A DNA stretch of 64,000 nucleotides, taken from contig NZ_QAJL01000001.1 of assembly GCF_003852525.1 (NCBI RefSeq), positions 420,983 through 484,982 on the forward strand, in the 5' to 3' direction. The DNA is from Pedobacter sp. KBW06 (GTDB taxonomy: Bacteria > Bacteroidota > Bacteroidia > Sphingobacteriales > Sphingobacteriaceae). This document shows positions 34,143 to 43,677 of the stretch, in pieces; positions within the stretch are counted from its first letter, which is position 1, and every line of letters starts with the position of its first letter. The position numbers were made by a program, and so were the translations under genes. The notes under the pieces were generated by a model. It did no database searches. It had not been told where the DNA came from and saw only the letters and a program-made list of their open reading frames with translations.

Positions 34143-35606
34143 TTACTTTAATTTATCCTGTAACAATTCATTTATTTTCTGAGCGTCTGCTTTTCCTTTG
34201 GCGAGTTTCATCACTTCACCAACAAAAAGCCCCAACACTCCCTTTTTACCTTTTTTATATGCTTCTACCTGAGGCTGGTATTTCGACAGCACTTCATCTA
34301 CAAAACCAGACAATGCATCTCCGTTTTCTGCAATCAGCAGGTTCAGTTCAGCCGCCAGTTCAGCAGCTCCCGAATCCGGTTGTCTGATCAATTCCGGAAG
34401 CAATTCCTGCAAGGCAATCTGCTGGCTGATCTTTTTATCATCCACCAGGTTGATCAGTCCCGCCAGTTGTACCGGTGCCAGTTTAAAATCGGCAATGCCG
34501 ATTCCCTGCTCATTCAATAAAGCCCTGATTGCTCCTGTTAACCAGTTCACGAGACTTTTCTTATGATTTACATGGGCTAAGGCCCCGTTAAAATAACGAA
34601 GCAATTCCTGATCTTCGGAAAGCATGGCCGCTTCAGAAGCATTCACCCCGAATTCTGCCACCAGGCGTTTAGAAATCTCTGCCGGTAATGCCGGCATTTC
34701 TGCCTTGATCTGTGCCAGCCATTCATCAGAAATATGGATGGGCGGAAGATCCGGATCAGGGAAATAACGGTAATCATTGGCCTCTTCTTTAGTCCGCATT
34801 GGCGAGGTTGTCCCCTGCTCTGCATCAAAATTAAGCGTGCTTTGAATGATGTGCCCTCCCTCAGTAATCACTTGCTCCTGACGGTTGAATTCAAATTCCA
34901 TCGCCCTGCGTACATTGCGGATAGAGTTGAGGTTTTTCACTTCACAGCGCGTTCCAAATTCGCTGCTTCCTTTTTTACGGATCGAGATGTTCGCATCGCA
35001 ACGCAAACTGCCTTCTTCCATATTTCCATCACTCACGTTCAGGTGACGCACGAGTTTCCTCATTTCCGTTAATAAAGCCGAGGCTTCTTCCGCAGAGCGG
35101 ATATCCGGCTCCGTCACAATTTCAATGAGCGGAACTCCGGCCCTGTTCAGGTCCACAAAAGAATACTGATCATCCTGATCATGTAAGCTTTTCCCTGCAT
35201 CTTCTTCCAGGTGAATCCGGTTGATCCCGATTCTCTTTTCCTCTCCATTGGCCAGGGTCACCATCAGGAATCCATTCTGACAAATGGGCTTGTTGTCCTG
35301 CGTAATCTGGTACCCCTTAGGCAAATCTGCATAGAAATAATTCTTCCGGTCGAAATAATTCAACTGGTTGATCGTACAGTTTAAGGCAAGCCCCATTCTG
35401 ACCGCCTTTGCAACCACCTCTTTGTTGAGCTTTGGCAATGCACCCGGTAAGGCAAGGGAGACCGCAGAAATGTGTTCATTAGGTTTAGCACCAAATGAAG
35501 CACTATCCGAAGAGAAGATCTTTGTTTGTGTATTTAGCTGTACGTGGATTTCCAGACCAGATACCAATTCAAATTCTGATGAAGAAACTAGGGTATTCGT
35601 ACTCAT
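34143..35606 (-). CDS. gatB: Aspartyl/glutamyl-tRNA amidotransferase subunit B
   Basis: 487 residues. The N-terminal catalytic domain begins with FELVSGLEIHVQLNTQTKIF and includes LPGALPKLNKEVV and YFYADLPKGYQITQ; the C-terminal YqeY-type domain carries GVLGLFVGEVMKLAKGKAD. It forms Gln-tRNA or Asn-tRNA by transamidation with GatA and GatC, whose genes are not here. A full-length, normal gene. Confidence 0.98.
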   Translation of the reverse strand: MSTNTLVSSSEFELVSGLEIHVQLNTQTKIFSSDSASFGAKPNEHISAVSLALPGALPKLNKEVVAKAVRMGLALNCTINQLNYFDRKNYFYADLPKGYQITQDNKPICQNGFLMVTLANGEEKRIGINRIHLEEDAGKSLHDQDDQYSFVDLNRAGVPLIEIVTEPDIRSAEEASALLTEMRKLVRHLNVSDGNMEEGSLRCDANISIRKKGSSEFGTRCEVKNLNSIRNVRRAMEFEFNRQEQVITEGGHIIQSTLNFDAEQGTTSPMRTKEEANDYRYFPDPDLPPIHISDEWLAQIKAEMPALPAEISKRLVAEFGVNASEAAMLSEDQELLRYFNGALAHVNHKKSLVNWLTGAIRALLNEQGIGIADFKLAPVQLAGLINLVDDKKISQQIALQELLPELIRQPDSGAAELAAELNLLIAENGDALSGFVDEVLSKYQPQVEAYKKGKKGVLGLFVGEVMKLAKGKADAQKINELLQDKLK

Positions 35607-35649
35607 TTATCGGCAATGATTTAACTTAAATTTCGATGGATTAGATAGA

Positions 35650-35657
35650 CAAATATA
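35650..35657 (-). promoter_or_regulatory. Promoter -7 box upstream of gatB
   Basis: TATATTTG on the minus strand matches TAnnTTTG, 44-51 bases before the gatB start. The rest of the 311-base gap to 35918 holds no feature I can support. Confidence 0.45.
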
Positions 35658-35917
35658 ACCAATTGTGCGTTACATACGCATGTTCAACGTATTATTACCA
35701 TTGCCAAACAGAAAATTCAGAATGAAAGCATTTTCATATCCCATCATTTTCAACTTCTGCTTTTAATTGATACCTTTAAGCATTAACGCATTGATCGCCT
35801 TAAGATGGACAACATGGAGACATCTCTTTCGCCTCAATTACTTACTTATTTTAACAATTGTCAGTTTAAATCAATTACAAAATAATTAATGATCTCACCC
35901 TCAAATCACTTAAAACC

Positions 35918-36106
35918 ATGACCAGTTTACGCTCCCTCGTTCTTCCTGTATTGGAAGGAATGGAAGAATCCCACCTGAAACAACAATTATTAAGCTCCAC
36001 CCTTCATCGACAGCAAAATTTAAAGTCCTTTTTTCACAATAGTTATTTGATTACCATGGACATTTGGCGCCAAACCGGATTGACCTGGAAGATCTCTAAA
36101 TCTTAG
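35918..36106 (+). CDS. Short open frame before a glycosyltransferase (uncertain)
   Basis: 62 codons starting MTSLRSLVLPVLEGMEESHL and ending WKISKS, four bases before the glycosyltransferase start. The spacing suits an operon, but nothing in it is recognised and it may be spurious. Confidence 0.35.
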   Translation: MTSLRSLVLPVLEGMEESHLKQQLLSSTLHRQQNLKSFFHNSYLITMDIWRQTGLTWKISKS

Positions 36107-36110
36107 TCAA

Positions 36111-37037
36111 ATGACACATGCTGTTATCATCCCACTCTTTAACAAGGCCGGCTATATCGTTAAAACGCTGGAGTCCCTGATGTTACAAACCAAAATGCCT
36201 GATGAGCTGATCATTGTTGATGACCAGAGTACAGATGGCAGCCTTGAGATCGCAAAAGATTTTTTAGAAAAACAATCCTTTTCATTTAGGAATTGCAGAA
36301 TTGAAATCGTCAGCCTGCAGGAAAATTACGGTCCTGGCAATGCCCGTAATACCGGTTTTCTAAAAACAAACAGCGAATTAATCAGCTTTTTGGATGCAGA
36401 CGACCTTTATCATCCGCATTTACTGGAAGTCGCCAGCCAGGCTTTTGAAAAAGAGGGCCTTGAATTTTTGGTCCTGAACATGATGTTTCTCCCGGGAGGC
36501 GAAGTGTATCCGAACCTGACGGCACTCAAAAAATACCTGCAGCCCCTATCAGAAAATCTTTATGAAGTGATCCATCCACTCAAGGCCGTTACTTCCCCCC
36601 GTTTTATCATGGGCGTAGGAAGCAATGTCATCACCAAACGCAGATGGCTGACTTCCATTCAATACAAAACAGGTAGTTATTTAAATGAAGGAATAGATTT
36701 CTGGTATCGGGTCCTCAAACACATACTCGACCGGACGGCAATAGGTAAAGTCGCCTTACTCAGCGGAAATTACCTGCAGGTAACGGAAGTCAATGGAAGC
36801 TTATCGCGAAAAACCTATGCTCATTTCAAAGAGATCGACTTCCCTCCTGTCCTTTCCCGCTATAAAAACAGCAAGGACCACCACGACCGGCTCCTGATGG
36901 GCATGATTGGCCGGCGCTGGTATACCTATTCGATAAAAAGCCTGAAATCACCAAAGCAAAAAATATTGTTTATCGGCCATTACAGTTATTTATTGCCAAA
37001 ATATATTGGCTATACACTCCGCAGATTACTCTCTTAA
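36111..37037 (+). CDS. Family 2 glycosyltransferase
   Basis: 308 residues. GT-A fold start HAVIIPLFNKAGYIVKTLES, nucleotide-sugar segment ELIIVDDQSTDGS and the metal motif LDADDLY (DxD-like) are present. It transfers a sugar from a nucleotide donor to an unknown acceptor. It is not in a polysaccharide cluster here; the only neighbour in the same direction is the short open frame upstream. The C-terminus is rich in basic residues but shows no clear membrane helix. Confidence 0.92.
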   Translation: MTHAVIIPLFNKAGYIVKTLESLMLQTKMPDELIIVDDQSTDGSLEIAKDFLEKQSFSFRNCRIEIVSLQENYGPGNARNTGFLKTNSELISFLDADDLYHPHLLEVASQAFEKEGLEFLVLNMMFLPGGEVYPNLTALKKYLQPLSENLYEVIHPLKAVTSPRFIMGVGSNVITKRRWLTSIQYKTGSYLNEGIDFWYRVLKHILDRTAIGKVALLSGNYLQVTEVNGSLSRKTYAHFKEIDFPPVLSRYKNSKDHHDRLLMGMIGRRWYTYSIKSLKSPKQKILFIGHYSYLLPKYIGYTLRRLLS

Positions 37038-37141
37038 CCCAAATTATGGTTCCCAAACTTTGGCTGAAAACGATGAAATTGTAAAGGCGCTGATGATCCG
37101 GATTACAGGTCATGGATTGCAGATTTCAGAAAATAATTCCA

Positions 37142-38140
37142 TCAGGACTCCTGCCCCTGGTTGACCTCACTCGGCAAAATGCCGAAATAACGCTTAAAAG
37201 CATCTGTCAGATGGCTCTGGTGGTTAAAACCTACCGCATTGGCCACCTGCCCTATGCTCATTTTCTCTTCCAGGATCAGGCTTTTAGCCTGTTCCATTCT
37301 CAACCGCGTAACATAGCCATAGATCGTTGTACCATAATATTCTTTAAAGCCACGCTTGAGCTTAAACTCATTTAAAGCCACTAATTTCGACAGCTCAATA
37401 ATGGTCGGCGGATAGCGGTAGCTTTCATCCAGCAGGGCCCTGGCATGTTCAATCTTTTTCAGGTCATCCTGCTTGATCAGGTATTTTTCTACCTCCACCC
37501 CTGATTGCATCTGCTCAAGCTGTAACATCAGCAGTTCCAGGATTTTTGATTCTGTATGCAGGCGTTTCAGTTCTCCTGTCCGTTTGCATTCACAAATATC
37601 ATTGATCACCCGCCTCATTTCGCCGGTCACAGACAAGTCTTTGGCCGCAAAAGAAGTGTATTTTCCTTTTAGAATCTCCCGCACAAAATCGGTATGCAGC
37701 ATCGAGTGCTGATCAATCAGATGAAAATAATACGACCTGGAAAGCACGAGCAAAAAATATTTGTATTCAATGTCCGGCAACATGGGATATTTCCCTTTCA
37801 GGGAGGGAATGTAACGGATGTTATGCCTGCTGCCGGTACGCCTGCTGCTTTTTGCGAGGGCCTTATCTCCTGCGGCATTTGTACCGTAAAAGATAAACTG
37901 AGAGGTAATGGTCTCACCTTCCACTTCTGAAAGCACCTTTACAGGCTCATTAAACTGCATGGTGGAATGCACCAGAAAAAGTCCGCCTGCACTCAGCTGG
38001 TAATTCAGGAGCTTCTGTACTGCCGGAATCCGGATGTTGATGTTCTTTTCCGAAAGCGGTGTATTGGGTGCGTACATTTCCGGAATCTCTTCTATGAACA
38101 ACCAATCTTCTGAACCTTCTATTTTCGATTTAATCTTCAT
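37142..38140 (-). CDS. AraC-family regulator of the PchR (iron/siderophore) type
   Basis: 332 residues. The C-terminal about 100 residues hold two helix-turn-helix motifs (LVALNEFKLKRGFKEYYG and VANAVGFNHQSHLTDAFKRY), typical of AraC. The N-terminal domain with a long helical tail (about 110-230) resembles PchR-type regulators that respond to iron or siderophores. It lies eight bases after the small Cys-rich gene and at the end of the haem lipoprotein region, consistent with regulation of haem/iron genes. The effector is not known. Confidence 0.85.
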   Translation of the reverse strand: MKIKSKIEGSEDWLFIEEIPEMYAPNTPLSEKNINIRIPAVQKLLNYQLSAGGLFLVHSTMQFNEPVKVLSEVEGETITSQFIFYGTNAAGDKALAKSSRRTGSRHNIRYIPSLKGKYPMLPDIEYKYFLLVLSRSYYFHLIDQHSMLHTDFVREILKGKYTSFAAKDLSVTGEMRRVINDICECKRTGELKRLHTESKILELLMLQLEQMQSGVEVEKYLIKQDDLKKIEHARALLDESYRYPPTIIELSKLVALNEFKLKRGFKEYYGTTIYGYVTRLRMEQAKSLILEEKMSIGQVANAVGFNHQSHLTDAFKRYFGILPSEVNQGQES

Positions 38141-38148
38141 CTTTTCTT

Positions 38149-38469
38149 TTACTTACTCATCAGCACATACACTTCATTCATGTATATGGCTTCATCTATG
38201 GCCTGTTTAAACGTTTCAAATTCATCATAACAAAAGGCAAAGCAGATGTCATCATTCGGGGTATGTAAAATGATCCTTTCTTCATCATCGGGAAAAGGAA
38301 GACTGTTCTTATGAAAAGGAAGGCTGTTGACCACTTCTCTAAAAGAATCAAAAGCTTCCGCGGTAAAGTTCAGCAGTAAATTATTATGCCATAAATAGTA
38401 CATCTTACAGCCCAGACAACTGCTCACTACCGTTTCCCCTTTAGTACTCAATACTCTTGTTTTACACAT
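38149..38469 (-). CDS. Small protein with CxxC, DUF6686-like
   Basis: 106 residues starting MCKTRVLSTKGETVVSSCLG, with a CLGC motif and cysteines near residues 2, 18, 21, and an acidic C-terminal half (DEERIILHTPNDDICFAFCY). It resembles the small Bacteroidota family I know as DUF6686; the assignment is from memory and not certain. It sits just before the PchR-like gene and 22 bases after the S41 protease gene. The cysteines could bind iron or another metal, which would suit an iron locus. Confidence 0.7.
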   Translation of the reverse strand: MCKTRVLSTKGETVVSSCLGCKMYYLWHNNLLLNFTAEAFDSFREVVNSLPFHKNSLPFPDDEERIILHTPNDDICFAFCYDEFETFKQAIDEAIYMNEVYVLMSK

Positions 38470-38491
38470 GCCATTATCAATTAATTCATCA

Positions 38492-40018
38492 TTATTTTTT
38501 AAGTTTTAACCTGGAGGTAATCATACCACGAAACCCCTTGTCCATTATTGGATCAGGGGTGATTTGATTTGTATTTTCAATAACACTCATTTTTTGCTGT
38601 GCCTGGGCATTCCCTTTAGGTGGTCCGTATATTTCTGCGAATACCCCTTTGAGGCATTCCTCTTCCGGATCAGCAAAATCATGGCCGACATCATCAGCGG
38701 CTACCAGATCCGGTAAAAACCCGGTGTAATATTCTCCTTCATTTGCCGCATTTTTGATCAGGAAATTGGAAAGGTATAGCGTATACCTGTTGATGTTGAT
38801 GCCGAAGAAACCTACGGGCTTTCCATAAGTTCGGCTCCCCACCAGCTTCAGGTTGACATAAGGCTTAAAGCTGTTGATCAGCAATTCACTCGCGGATGCA
38901 GTCCGGTTACTTACAATAAAGTAAATGTTTTTGAGTGACTCCATGCCGCCCTGTTTGTTAAAGCTGCTGGTATTGCCTGCTACGCTGAAATCAACATCCG
39001 CCATGGTCGCCCTTCTGCCATTGACATAAGCCGGATTTCCGTGCTCATCAAAGTAGAGCTGCCGCTTTAAAATGCTTCCTTTCCCCTGTTGCAAAAGGCT
39101 GTTGAAATGTTTGGCGTACATCACCTTTCCATTCAATGCCGAAGGCGCCATCAGGTTGGCCAGATATTCCGCTGTTTCTACATAACCACCGCCATTATAA
39201 CGGAGGTCCAGAATCATATCTGCCGGCTGTTCCGCAGAGAATTTAAGGAAAGCCTGATCCAATTCGGATTTCACCTCATCCAGACGCTCAAACTTTGCGA
39301 GCGACAGGTACGCGAACTTGCGGCCTTCTTTGTTGAATACCTGAGATTTTAGCAAGCCATGACTCTTGTAGGCTCCTCTAAGGACAGTAGTCGCGCCCTT
39401 ACTTCCATCCGGGCGTTCATAGGCGATCGACACCTGTGTTTGTTTCAGTGCCTGTTCTGCCATCACCGGGCTCGCCTGCTGTCCGTTAACCGCTGTTAAA
39501 CGAAATCCCCTAAACAGGCCCGCCAGATCTGCGGGGGAACCCGGATTAACCGCACTGATATAAACGGCCCCTCCCATTGCTGCGACCTCAAAACCGAGAT
39601 CATTCCCTTTTACACCCAGCGCAATTGCTGCCACTACACTTCCGTAGGTATTCCCTTCCTGGATAAAAGAATACTTCGGCATTCCGGCAAAAACCGGTTC
39701 TTCATAAGCTGCCCCCGTGGCCGGATTCTTCTTCAGCTGACTGATGTCGAACAGTTCCTGTTTAAAGTTTCCAAAATCATTTCCTGCGCCGACATATTTC
39801 CTGGGATTAAATTCCGTATAGGAAGGCAAAGCGTCGTTCCAGAGGTAAGTCTGCAGGGAATACAGGTAAATCGAGTCCTTTGTCAGCTCTGCGACCGTCC
39901 CCGTCAGAGGAGAAACCGGCCGGTCTTCCGGCAATACGCCCGCTTTTTTACAAGCAGCGACACCTAATACCAGGAGTATCATTCCGGTCAGCTTAAGAGA
40001 ATTTTGGATCAGCTTCAT
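38492..40018 (-). CDS. S41-family (C-terminal processing type) protease lipoprotein with PDZ domain
   Basis: 508 residues, lipoprotein signal ending VLGVAAC. A PDZ domain spans about 145-200 (VYISAVNPGSPADLAGLFRG). The protease domain has MILDLRYNGGGY, the serine in SNRTASASELL and the lysine in GSRTYGKPVGF, the Ser/Lys pair of CtpA-like enzymes. As a lipoprotein it would be on the cell surface or in the periplasm. Its place in a haem-lipoprotein gene set suggests cleavage of a host or partner protein to free haem, but this is inference. Confidence 0.9.
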   Translation of the reverse strand: MKLIQNSLKLTGMILLVLGVAACKKAGVLPEDRPVSPLTGTVAELTKDSIYLYSLQTYLWNDALPSYTEFNPRKYVGAGNDFGNFKQELFDISQLKKNPATGAAYEEPVFAGMPKYSFIQEGNTYGSVVAAIALGVKGNDLGFEVAAMGGAVYISAVNPGSPADLAGLFRGFRLTAVNGQQASPVMAEQALKQTQVSIAYERPDGSKGATTVLRGAYKSHGLLKSQVFNKEGRKFAYLSLAKFERLDEVKSELDQAFLKFSAEQPADMILDLRYNGGGYVETAEYLANLMAPSALNGKVMYAKHFNSLLQQGKGSILKRQLYFDEHGNPAYVNGRRATMADVDFSVAGNTSSFNKQGGMESLKNIYFIVSNRTASASELLINSFKPYVNLKLVGSRTYGKPVGFFGININRYTLYLSNFLIKNAANEGEYYTGFLPDLVAADDVGHDFADPEEECLKGVFAEIYGPPKGNAQAQQKMSVIENTNQITPDPIMDKGFRGMITSRLKLKK

Positions 40019-40035
40019 ACCTTTTGATTTTTGGC

Positions 40036-41016
40036 TTAAGGAACAATCGTCACTGGCGCATCAAAGTCGATCAATGATGCTCCGCCATCTGCATAAGCCG
40101 TATCCGGAAAATAGAAATATAAATAAGAATAAACGCCCAATGGCAGATCTGAAGGAATTTGCAAAATCCATCCATCTTTACGTTTTTCTTTAACGATCAA
40201 TGGGTATTCCGTTCCGGTATTGATGTCATAAAAACCAATTACATTTGCAAGATCAGCATCAGTTCCTCCTTTTACATTGATCTGATCCCCACGTTTTAAG
40301 GTTTGTTGCTGCTGAAAGGAAATCCCTGTTAATCTGGGAAACAACAGCTCCGGAGCAAGCTCAAAATCCTGTTCATAATTTGCCGTACGGTTATTGCTGA
40401 TCACTTTCAACCTCCGGTAATCGCCAACAGGGCCATCAGCAGTAAATTTAATGCTGATCGGAGTTACGGTCTCGACTTTCACTTCCGCTTCTTTACCATC
40501 CTTCGCCACTAAAAAAACTTTGACCAGACTGATATCGCTGGAAAAATAATCCCCGCTAACCGTTACTGAACTTGCTTTACTCAGAAATGTTTTTCCTTTG
40601 TACACCTTAAAGCTGACACTTCCGATATAAGGCATTACGGAATTGATTTTCATCTTTATTTTATAGGTAGTTATACTTCCGTTTTTGGCGCGGACCGTAT
40701 AAGCAGTACCATCTTTAAAAGCCACCTTTGTTCCCGATGCGGGCTGAATCTCCGCCCCCTCTGCCACAGTAATCACCGGAGTGATAAAATCCGGAATGGC
40801 CTGTTCCGGTGGCCAGTACAATACGATTTCATTGTTTTCGATCCCTGCTTTCAACGTTTCCCCTTTTGCATCTTTAATGGCAAAATTCACGATATTGGAA
40901 TAAGGAGAAGGCTGTTGTTCTTTTTTACAGGCAGTAAATGCAAGCAGTAAAAAGAAGATCATTAATGGCTTTACAAGGGCCGGCTTACCGTACTTAATGA
41001 ACCGAATTAGTGTCAT
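40036..41016 (-). CDS. Lipoprotein with DUF5018-like and IPT/TIG-like domains (copy 1)
   Basis: 326 residues, lipoprotein signal ending LAFTAC. A first domain (about 38-125) with IVNFAIKDAKGETLKAGIEN, KNGSITTYKIKMK is DUF5018-like, followed by IPT/TIG-like beta domains (SSVTVSGDYFSSDISLVKVFL, then GISFQQQQTLKRGDQINVKGG). Such surface lipoproteins bind ligands or partner proteins. A related protein is at 41896-42858. It lies 17 bases before the S41 protease gene. Confidence 0.78.
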   Translation of the reverse strand: MTLIRFIKYGKPALVKPLMIFFLLLAFTACKKEQQPSPYSNIVNFAIKDAKGETLKAGIENNEIVLYWPPEQAIPDFITPVITVAEGAEIQPASGTKVAFKDGTAYTVRAKNGSITTYKIKMKINSVMPYIGSVSFKVYKGKTFLSKASSVTVSGDYFSSDISLVKVFLVAKDGKEAEVKVETVTPISIKFTADGPVGDYRRLKVISNNRTANYEQDFELAPELLFPRLTGISFQQQQTLKRGDQINVKGGTDADLANVIGFYDINTGTEYPLIVKEKRKDGWILQIPSDLPLGVYSYLYFYFPDTAYADGGASLIDFDAPVTIVP

Positions 41017-41184
41017 ATATTTTTAGTTGAAATACAGATATTTATTTTTTTATATACATTAGCGCCTTATTAGAGTCTGGCGAAGACTGGTAGCAGCTGC
41101 AATGAAGCTGTATGTTTTAAAAAACAATCCGGGATTTGCAATCACCTTGCTTTAAGTTTTATGCTGAGCACCGGGGCTCTTTTT

Positions 41185-41214
41185 GAGGGACGATATTTGA
41201 AGATGGCGTCCCTC
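41185..41214. other. Hairpin after the 41224 lipoprotein gene
   Basis: GAGGGACG pairs with CGTCCCTC, about ten bases beyond the stop codon (minus strand). A second small hairpin GAGC/GCTC lies next to it. It has T-runs mainly on the plus strand, so on the minus strand it may act as an internal transcript end or stabiliser that lets the upstream lipoprotein be made in excess. The remaining bases to 41016 show nothing else. Confidence 0.45.
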
Positions 41215-41223
41215 TTTTATTTT

Positions 41224-41829
41224 CTATTTTAATCTTTTGGTATGGAAGTCTACTGTAGTCGTGAACGGACCAGTAGTTCCTGTTGCAGTAACTGCATCCA
41301 GTTGCACTACATATACCGCAGTTGCAGCTGCAATTGAAGTATTGTTGGCAACCACCGCATAACGTTGCGCTACCGGAGTAATCACACGGGTAGTTCTGTT
41401 ATAGTCATACCATCCCACTGTTGTAGCAGAATTGCTTCCTAAAGTGCTCAATCCAAGAGATACAGATGAAATATCAGTTAAAGTGATGCCGCTTACATTG
41501 GTTACTGATGGTGAATCATAGTAGCCCAGAGAATATCCGCTCAATTTTGTGATGTTTCCATTAAAATTGCTTTCGAATTTTACCTGAGCGGTAAGTGCAG
41601 GTGCAGTTGCATTGTTTAGCAAGCTATAGTTAATTGCGGTCCATGCAGTTGGAGAGGCAGAAGTGTTCGTTACCTGACCTGCTTCTGTTCCGTCAACAGG
41701 AATTACTGCTTTAGCTGAATTTAACGCTAATTTCTGATCAGGAGTTCCTTCGTTTTCTTTTTTACAAGCTGTACCTAATACGGCGATCATCGCCACACCT
41801 AGTGTTAATTTTAATAGGGTATTTTTCAT
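41224..41829 (-). CDS. Small lipoprotein of the haem region
   Basis: 201 residues, lipoprotein signal ending VLGTACKKE. The mature part is beta-rich with many T/S/V/N, ending DAVTATGTTGPFTTTVDFH. It may share the HmuY fold, but no clear haem-ligand histidines are visible, so this is unproven. It follows the IPT/TIG copy 2 by 66 bases and carries a hairpin downstream. No other assignment possible. Confidence 0.65.
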   Translation of the reverse strand: MKNTLLKLTLGVAMIAVLGTACKKENEGTPDQKLALNSAKAVIPVDGTEAGQVTNTSASPTAWTAINYSLLNNATAPALTAQVKFESNFNGNITKLSGYSLGYYDSPSVTNVSGITLTDISSVSLGLSTLGSNSATTVGWYDYNRTTRVITPVAQRYAVVANNTSIAAATAVYVVQLDAVTATGTTGPFTTTVDFHTKRLK

Positions 41830-41895
41830 AATTTTTTTCTGTTTTTTAATTAAGGATAATATATGTGGGAAAGCTTCCCGGATTGTTTTTTTCTT

Positions 41896-42858
41896 TTATT
41901 TAGGGGTTACGGTCACCGTCCAGCCAAATGCGCTGGCCGGCCATCCCTCAAATTTGAGTGTCGGTTGGTACACTCCTGCAGGGACTTCTTCCGGAACCCG
42001 GATCACCGCCTCTGTCCTGTTATAGGAAATGATTGGCAACACTGTTTTCTGGCCTTTAACCATGATGCTGAATTCAGAAAACTGGTGAAATACCTCTGCC
42101 CTGGTGCCTATTTTGAAAGTTTCGCCGGCTTTGGCGGTCACCCCGGCATAAGTTACCGTTGGCCTGCCATACACGATTTCCACCGGATATTTAGCTTCGC
42201 TAACCAATGAATAGACTTTCGCCCTCAACTTATAGGTCCCGGGATCAACGGTTTGAGGCACCTGTAAATTCCCCAGGCGGTATGTTTTTCCGGAAGGCGT
42301 TAAAGCCACTGCAATTCCGGTAGTGGAGCTCGCACTCGGCACCAGTGCAATCTCTTTTCCATCTGCCCCTACTAGATAAACCTTTACTTTGGTCACGTCT
42401 GTAGTGTTAAAATTACCGCTCACTGTAATAAATCCATTTCCAATTCCCCATTTGCTGGTGGTAGCTGCTGTCGAAACCTCGTCCAGCACCAGCGGAGTGA
42501 TTTGTTGAATGTTAATGATCAGTTTGTAAGTGGAACTGCTCTTATCGGCACCTGTAACGGTATAAGTCGTTTTAGTATCCATGACCTCAACCGGGACAAC
42601 CGCCTCTTTCAAAACCGCACCTTCAGCCAGTTTTATTTTAGGATCAATCACGTCCAGCTGGTAGAAAAAGGGAAGATATACCGTAATGGTCTTGTCACTT
42701 TCGTCGATTACCCCGCTGATTTCTCCATCAGATACAGGTACTTTAAAGGATTCAATTCTGCTGTTTGGCTGAGCAGGATAATCAATCTTCTTTTTACAGG
42801 CCGTAAACAGAACGGATGCCGTCAGGCAAAACAGGATAAGGATAGAATTTAATTTCAT
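41896..42858 (-). CDS. Lipoprotein with IPT/TIG-like domains (copy 2)
   Basis: 320 residues from the ATG at 42858 (MKLNSILILFCLTASVLFTAC, a lipoprotein signal); the frame from 42984 overlaps the HmuY gene and is not plausible. The layout follows 40036-41016: an N-terminal domain with VSDGEISGVIDESDKTITVY, then IPT/TIG-like segments GNGFITVSGNFNTTDVTKVKV and so on. The two copies are diverged. It lies 22 bases after the HmuY gene at 42881. Confidence 0.78.
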   Translation of the reverse strand: MKLNSILILFCLTASVLFTACKKKIDYPAQPNSRIESFKVPVSDGEISGVIDESDKTITVYLPFFYQLDVIDPKIKLAEGAVLKEAVVPVEVMDTKTTYTVTGADKSSSTYKLIINIQQITPLVLDEVSTAATTSKWGIGNGFITVSGNFNTTDVTKVKVYLVGADGKEIALVPSASSTTGIAVALTPSGKTYRLGNLQVPQTVDPGTYKLRAKVYSLVSEAKYPVEIVYGRPTVTYAGVTAKAGETFKIGTRAEVFHQFSEFSIMVKGQKTVLPIISYNRTEAVIRVPEEVPAGVYQPTLKFEGWPASAFGWTVTVTPK

Positions 42859-42880
42859 TTTGATATGAGAATTGGTCTTA

Positions 42881-43648
42881 TTATTTAATTTCAAATTTGG
42901 TACTGCCTTTAGGCACCAATACATATTCGAAGGTGAAAAACATGTGTGGAGTATCTTTAAACCATTTGTCTGCCGTAAAAGCATCTTTATAGCAGCTGAT
43001 CATTTTTACCTTCGCATAATTACCGGTAGCCGTACGGATAATGATCGTCCGCATCTCTGGCAAGGCATAGGCCACATGCGTTTTCTGCGGACTTCCGTCA
43101 CCACGTATGGTACCGCCAAAATCATACAGATACCAGCCTGTACCTTCTCCGAAAGCACCCAGATCATCCGTTCCCACCACATTGCCTTTAGTTTTAAAAT
43201 CGCTTTCTGAGGGTACATCTGTTACTTCCTCAAATGGCTTTTTCAGGACAATGATTCCTCCTTTTCCACTTCCCCCATAGCCCTGATTGGTTCCGTCAGT
43301 ACCATTGTTTCCGGAAAGAAAACTATTGTAAAGACCCGTGAATGCCACGTCCCAACGTGCAGTTTTGGCATAGGATGCCGGAACTTCTTCTTTGTTGTCC
43401 AGACTGAAATAAGCGGCAGGCTTAGCTTGTGTCGGGTTTTTATCATCGGTTTCCACCGCCAGATTTTCTACCCGCTGCAGCTTATAAAATGGAATTTTAC
43501 CGGAAGGTTGCGGAGGCTTTACTGTATCTACCGGAGCAGGTTTTTCTGTTACCGGGTTGTCATTCTTGGAGCAGGACATGCTGAAGGAAAGCAGCAGTCC
43601 CAGCATCAGCATTCCTGTATTTTTCTTTAAAAATTTCGACGTATTCAT
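42881..43648 (-). CDS. HmuY-like lipoprotein (copy B)
   Basis: 255 residues, lipoprotein signal ending SMSCSK. The HmuY features are readable: AYFSLDNKEEVPAS, ARWDVAFTGLYNSFLSG, then a stretch GTGWYLYDF and a C-terminal IRTATGNYAKVKMISCY. HmuY takes haem from host or environmental proteins at the cell surface and passes it to the TonB receptor. It follows the HmuY copy A by 29 bases. Confidence 0.92.
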   Translation of the reverse strand: MNTSKFLKKNTGMLMLGLLLSFSMSCSKNDNPVTEKPAPVDTVKPPQPSGKIPFYKLQRVENLAVETDDKNPTQAKPAAYFSLDNKEEVPASYAKTARWDVAFTGLYNSFLSGNNGTDGTNQGYGGSGKGGIIVLKKPFEEVTDVPSESDFKTKGNVVGTDDLGAFGEGTGWYLYDFGGTIRGDGSPQKTHVAYALPEMRTIIIRTATGNYAKVKMISCYKDAFTADKWFKDTPHMFFTFEYVLVPKGSTKFEIK

Positions 43649-43677
43649 CTCTTTCTATAATTGAATGTTTCCTTGTA

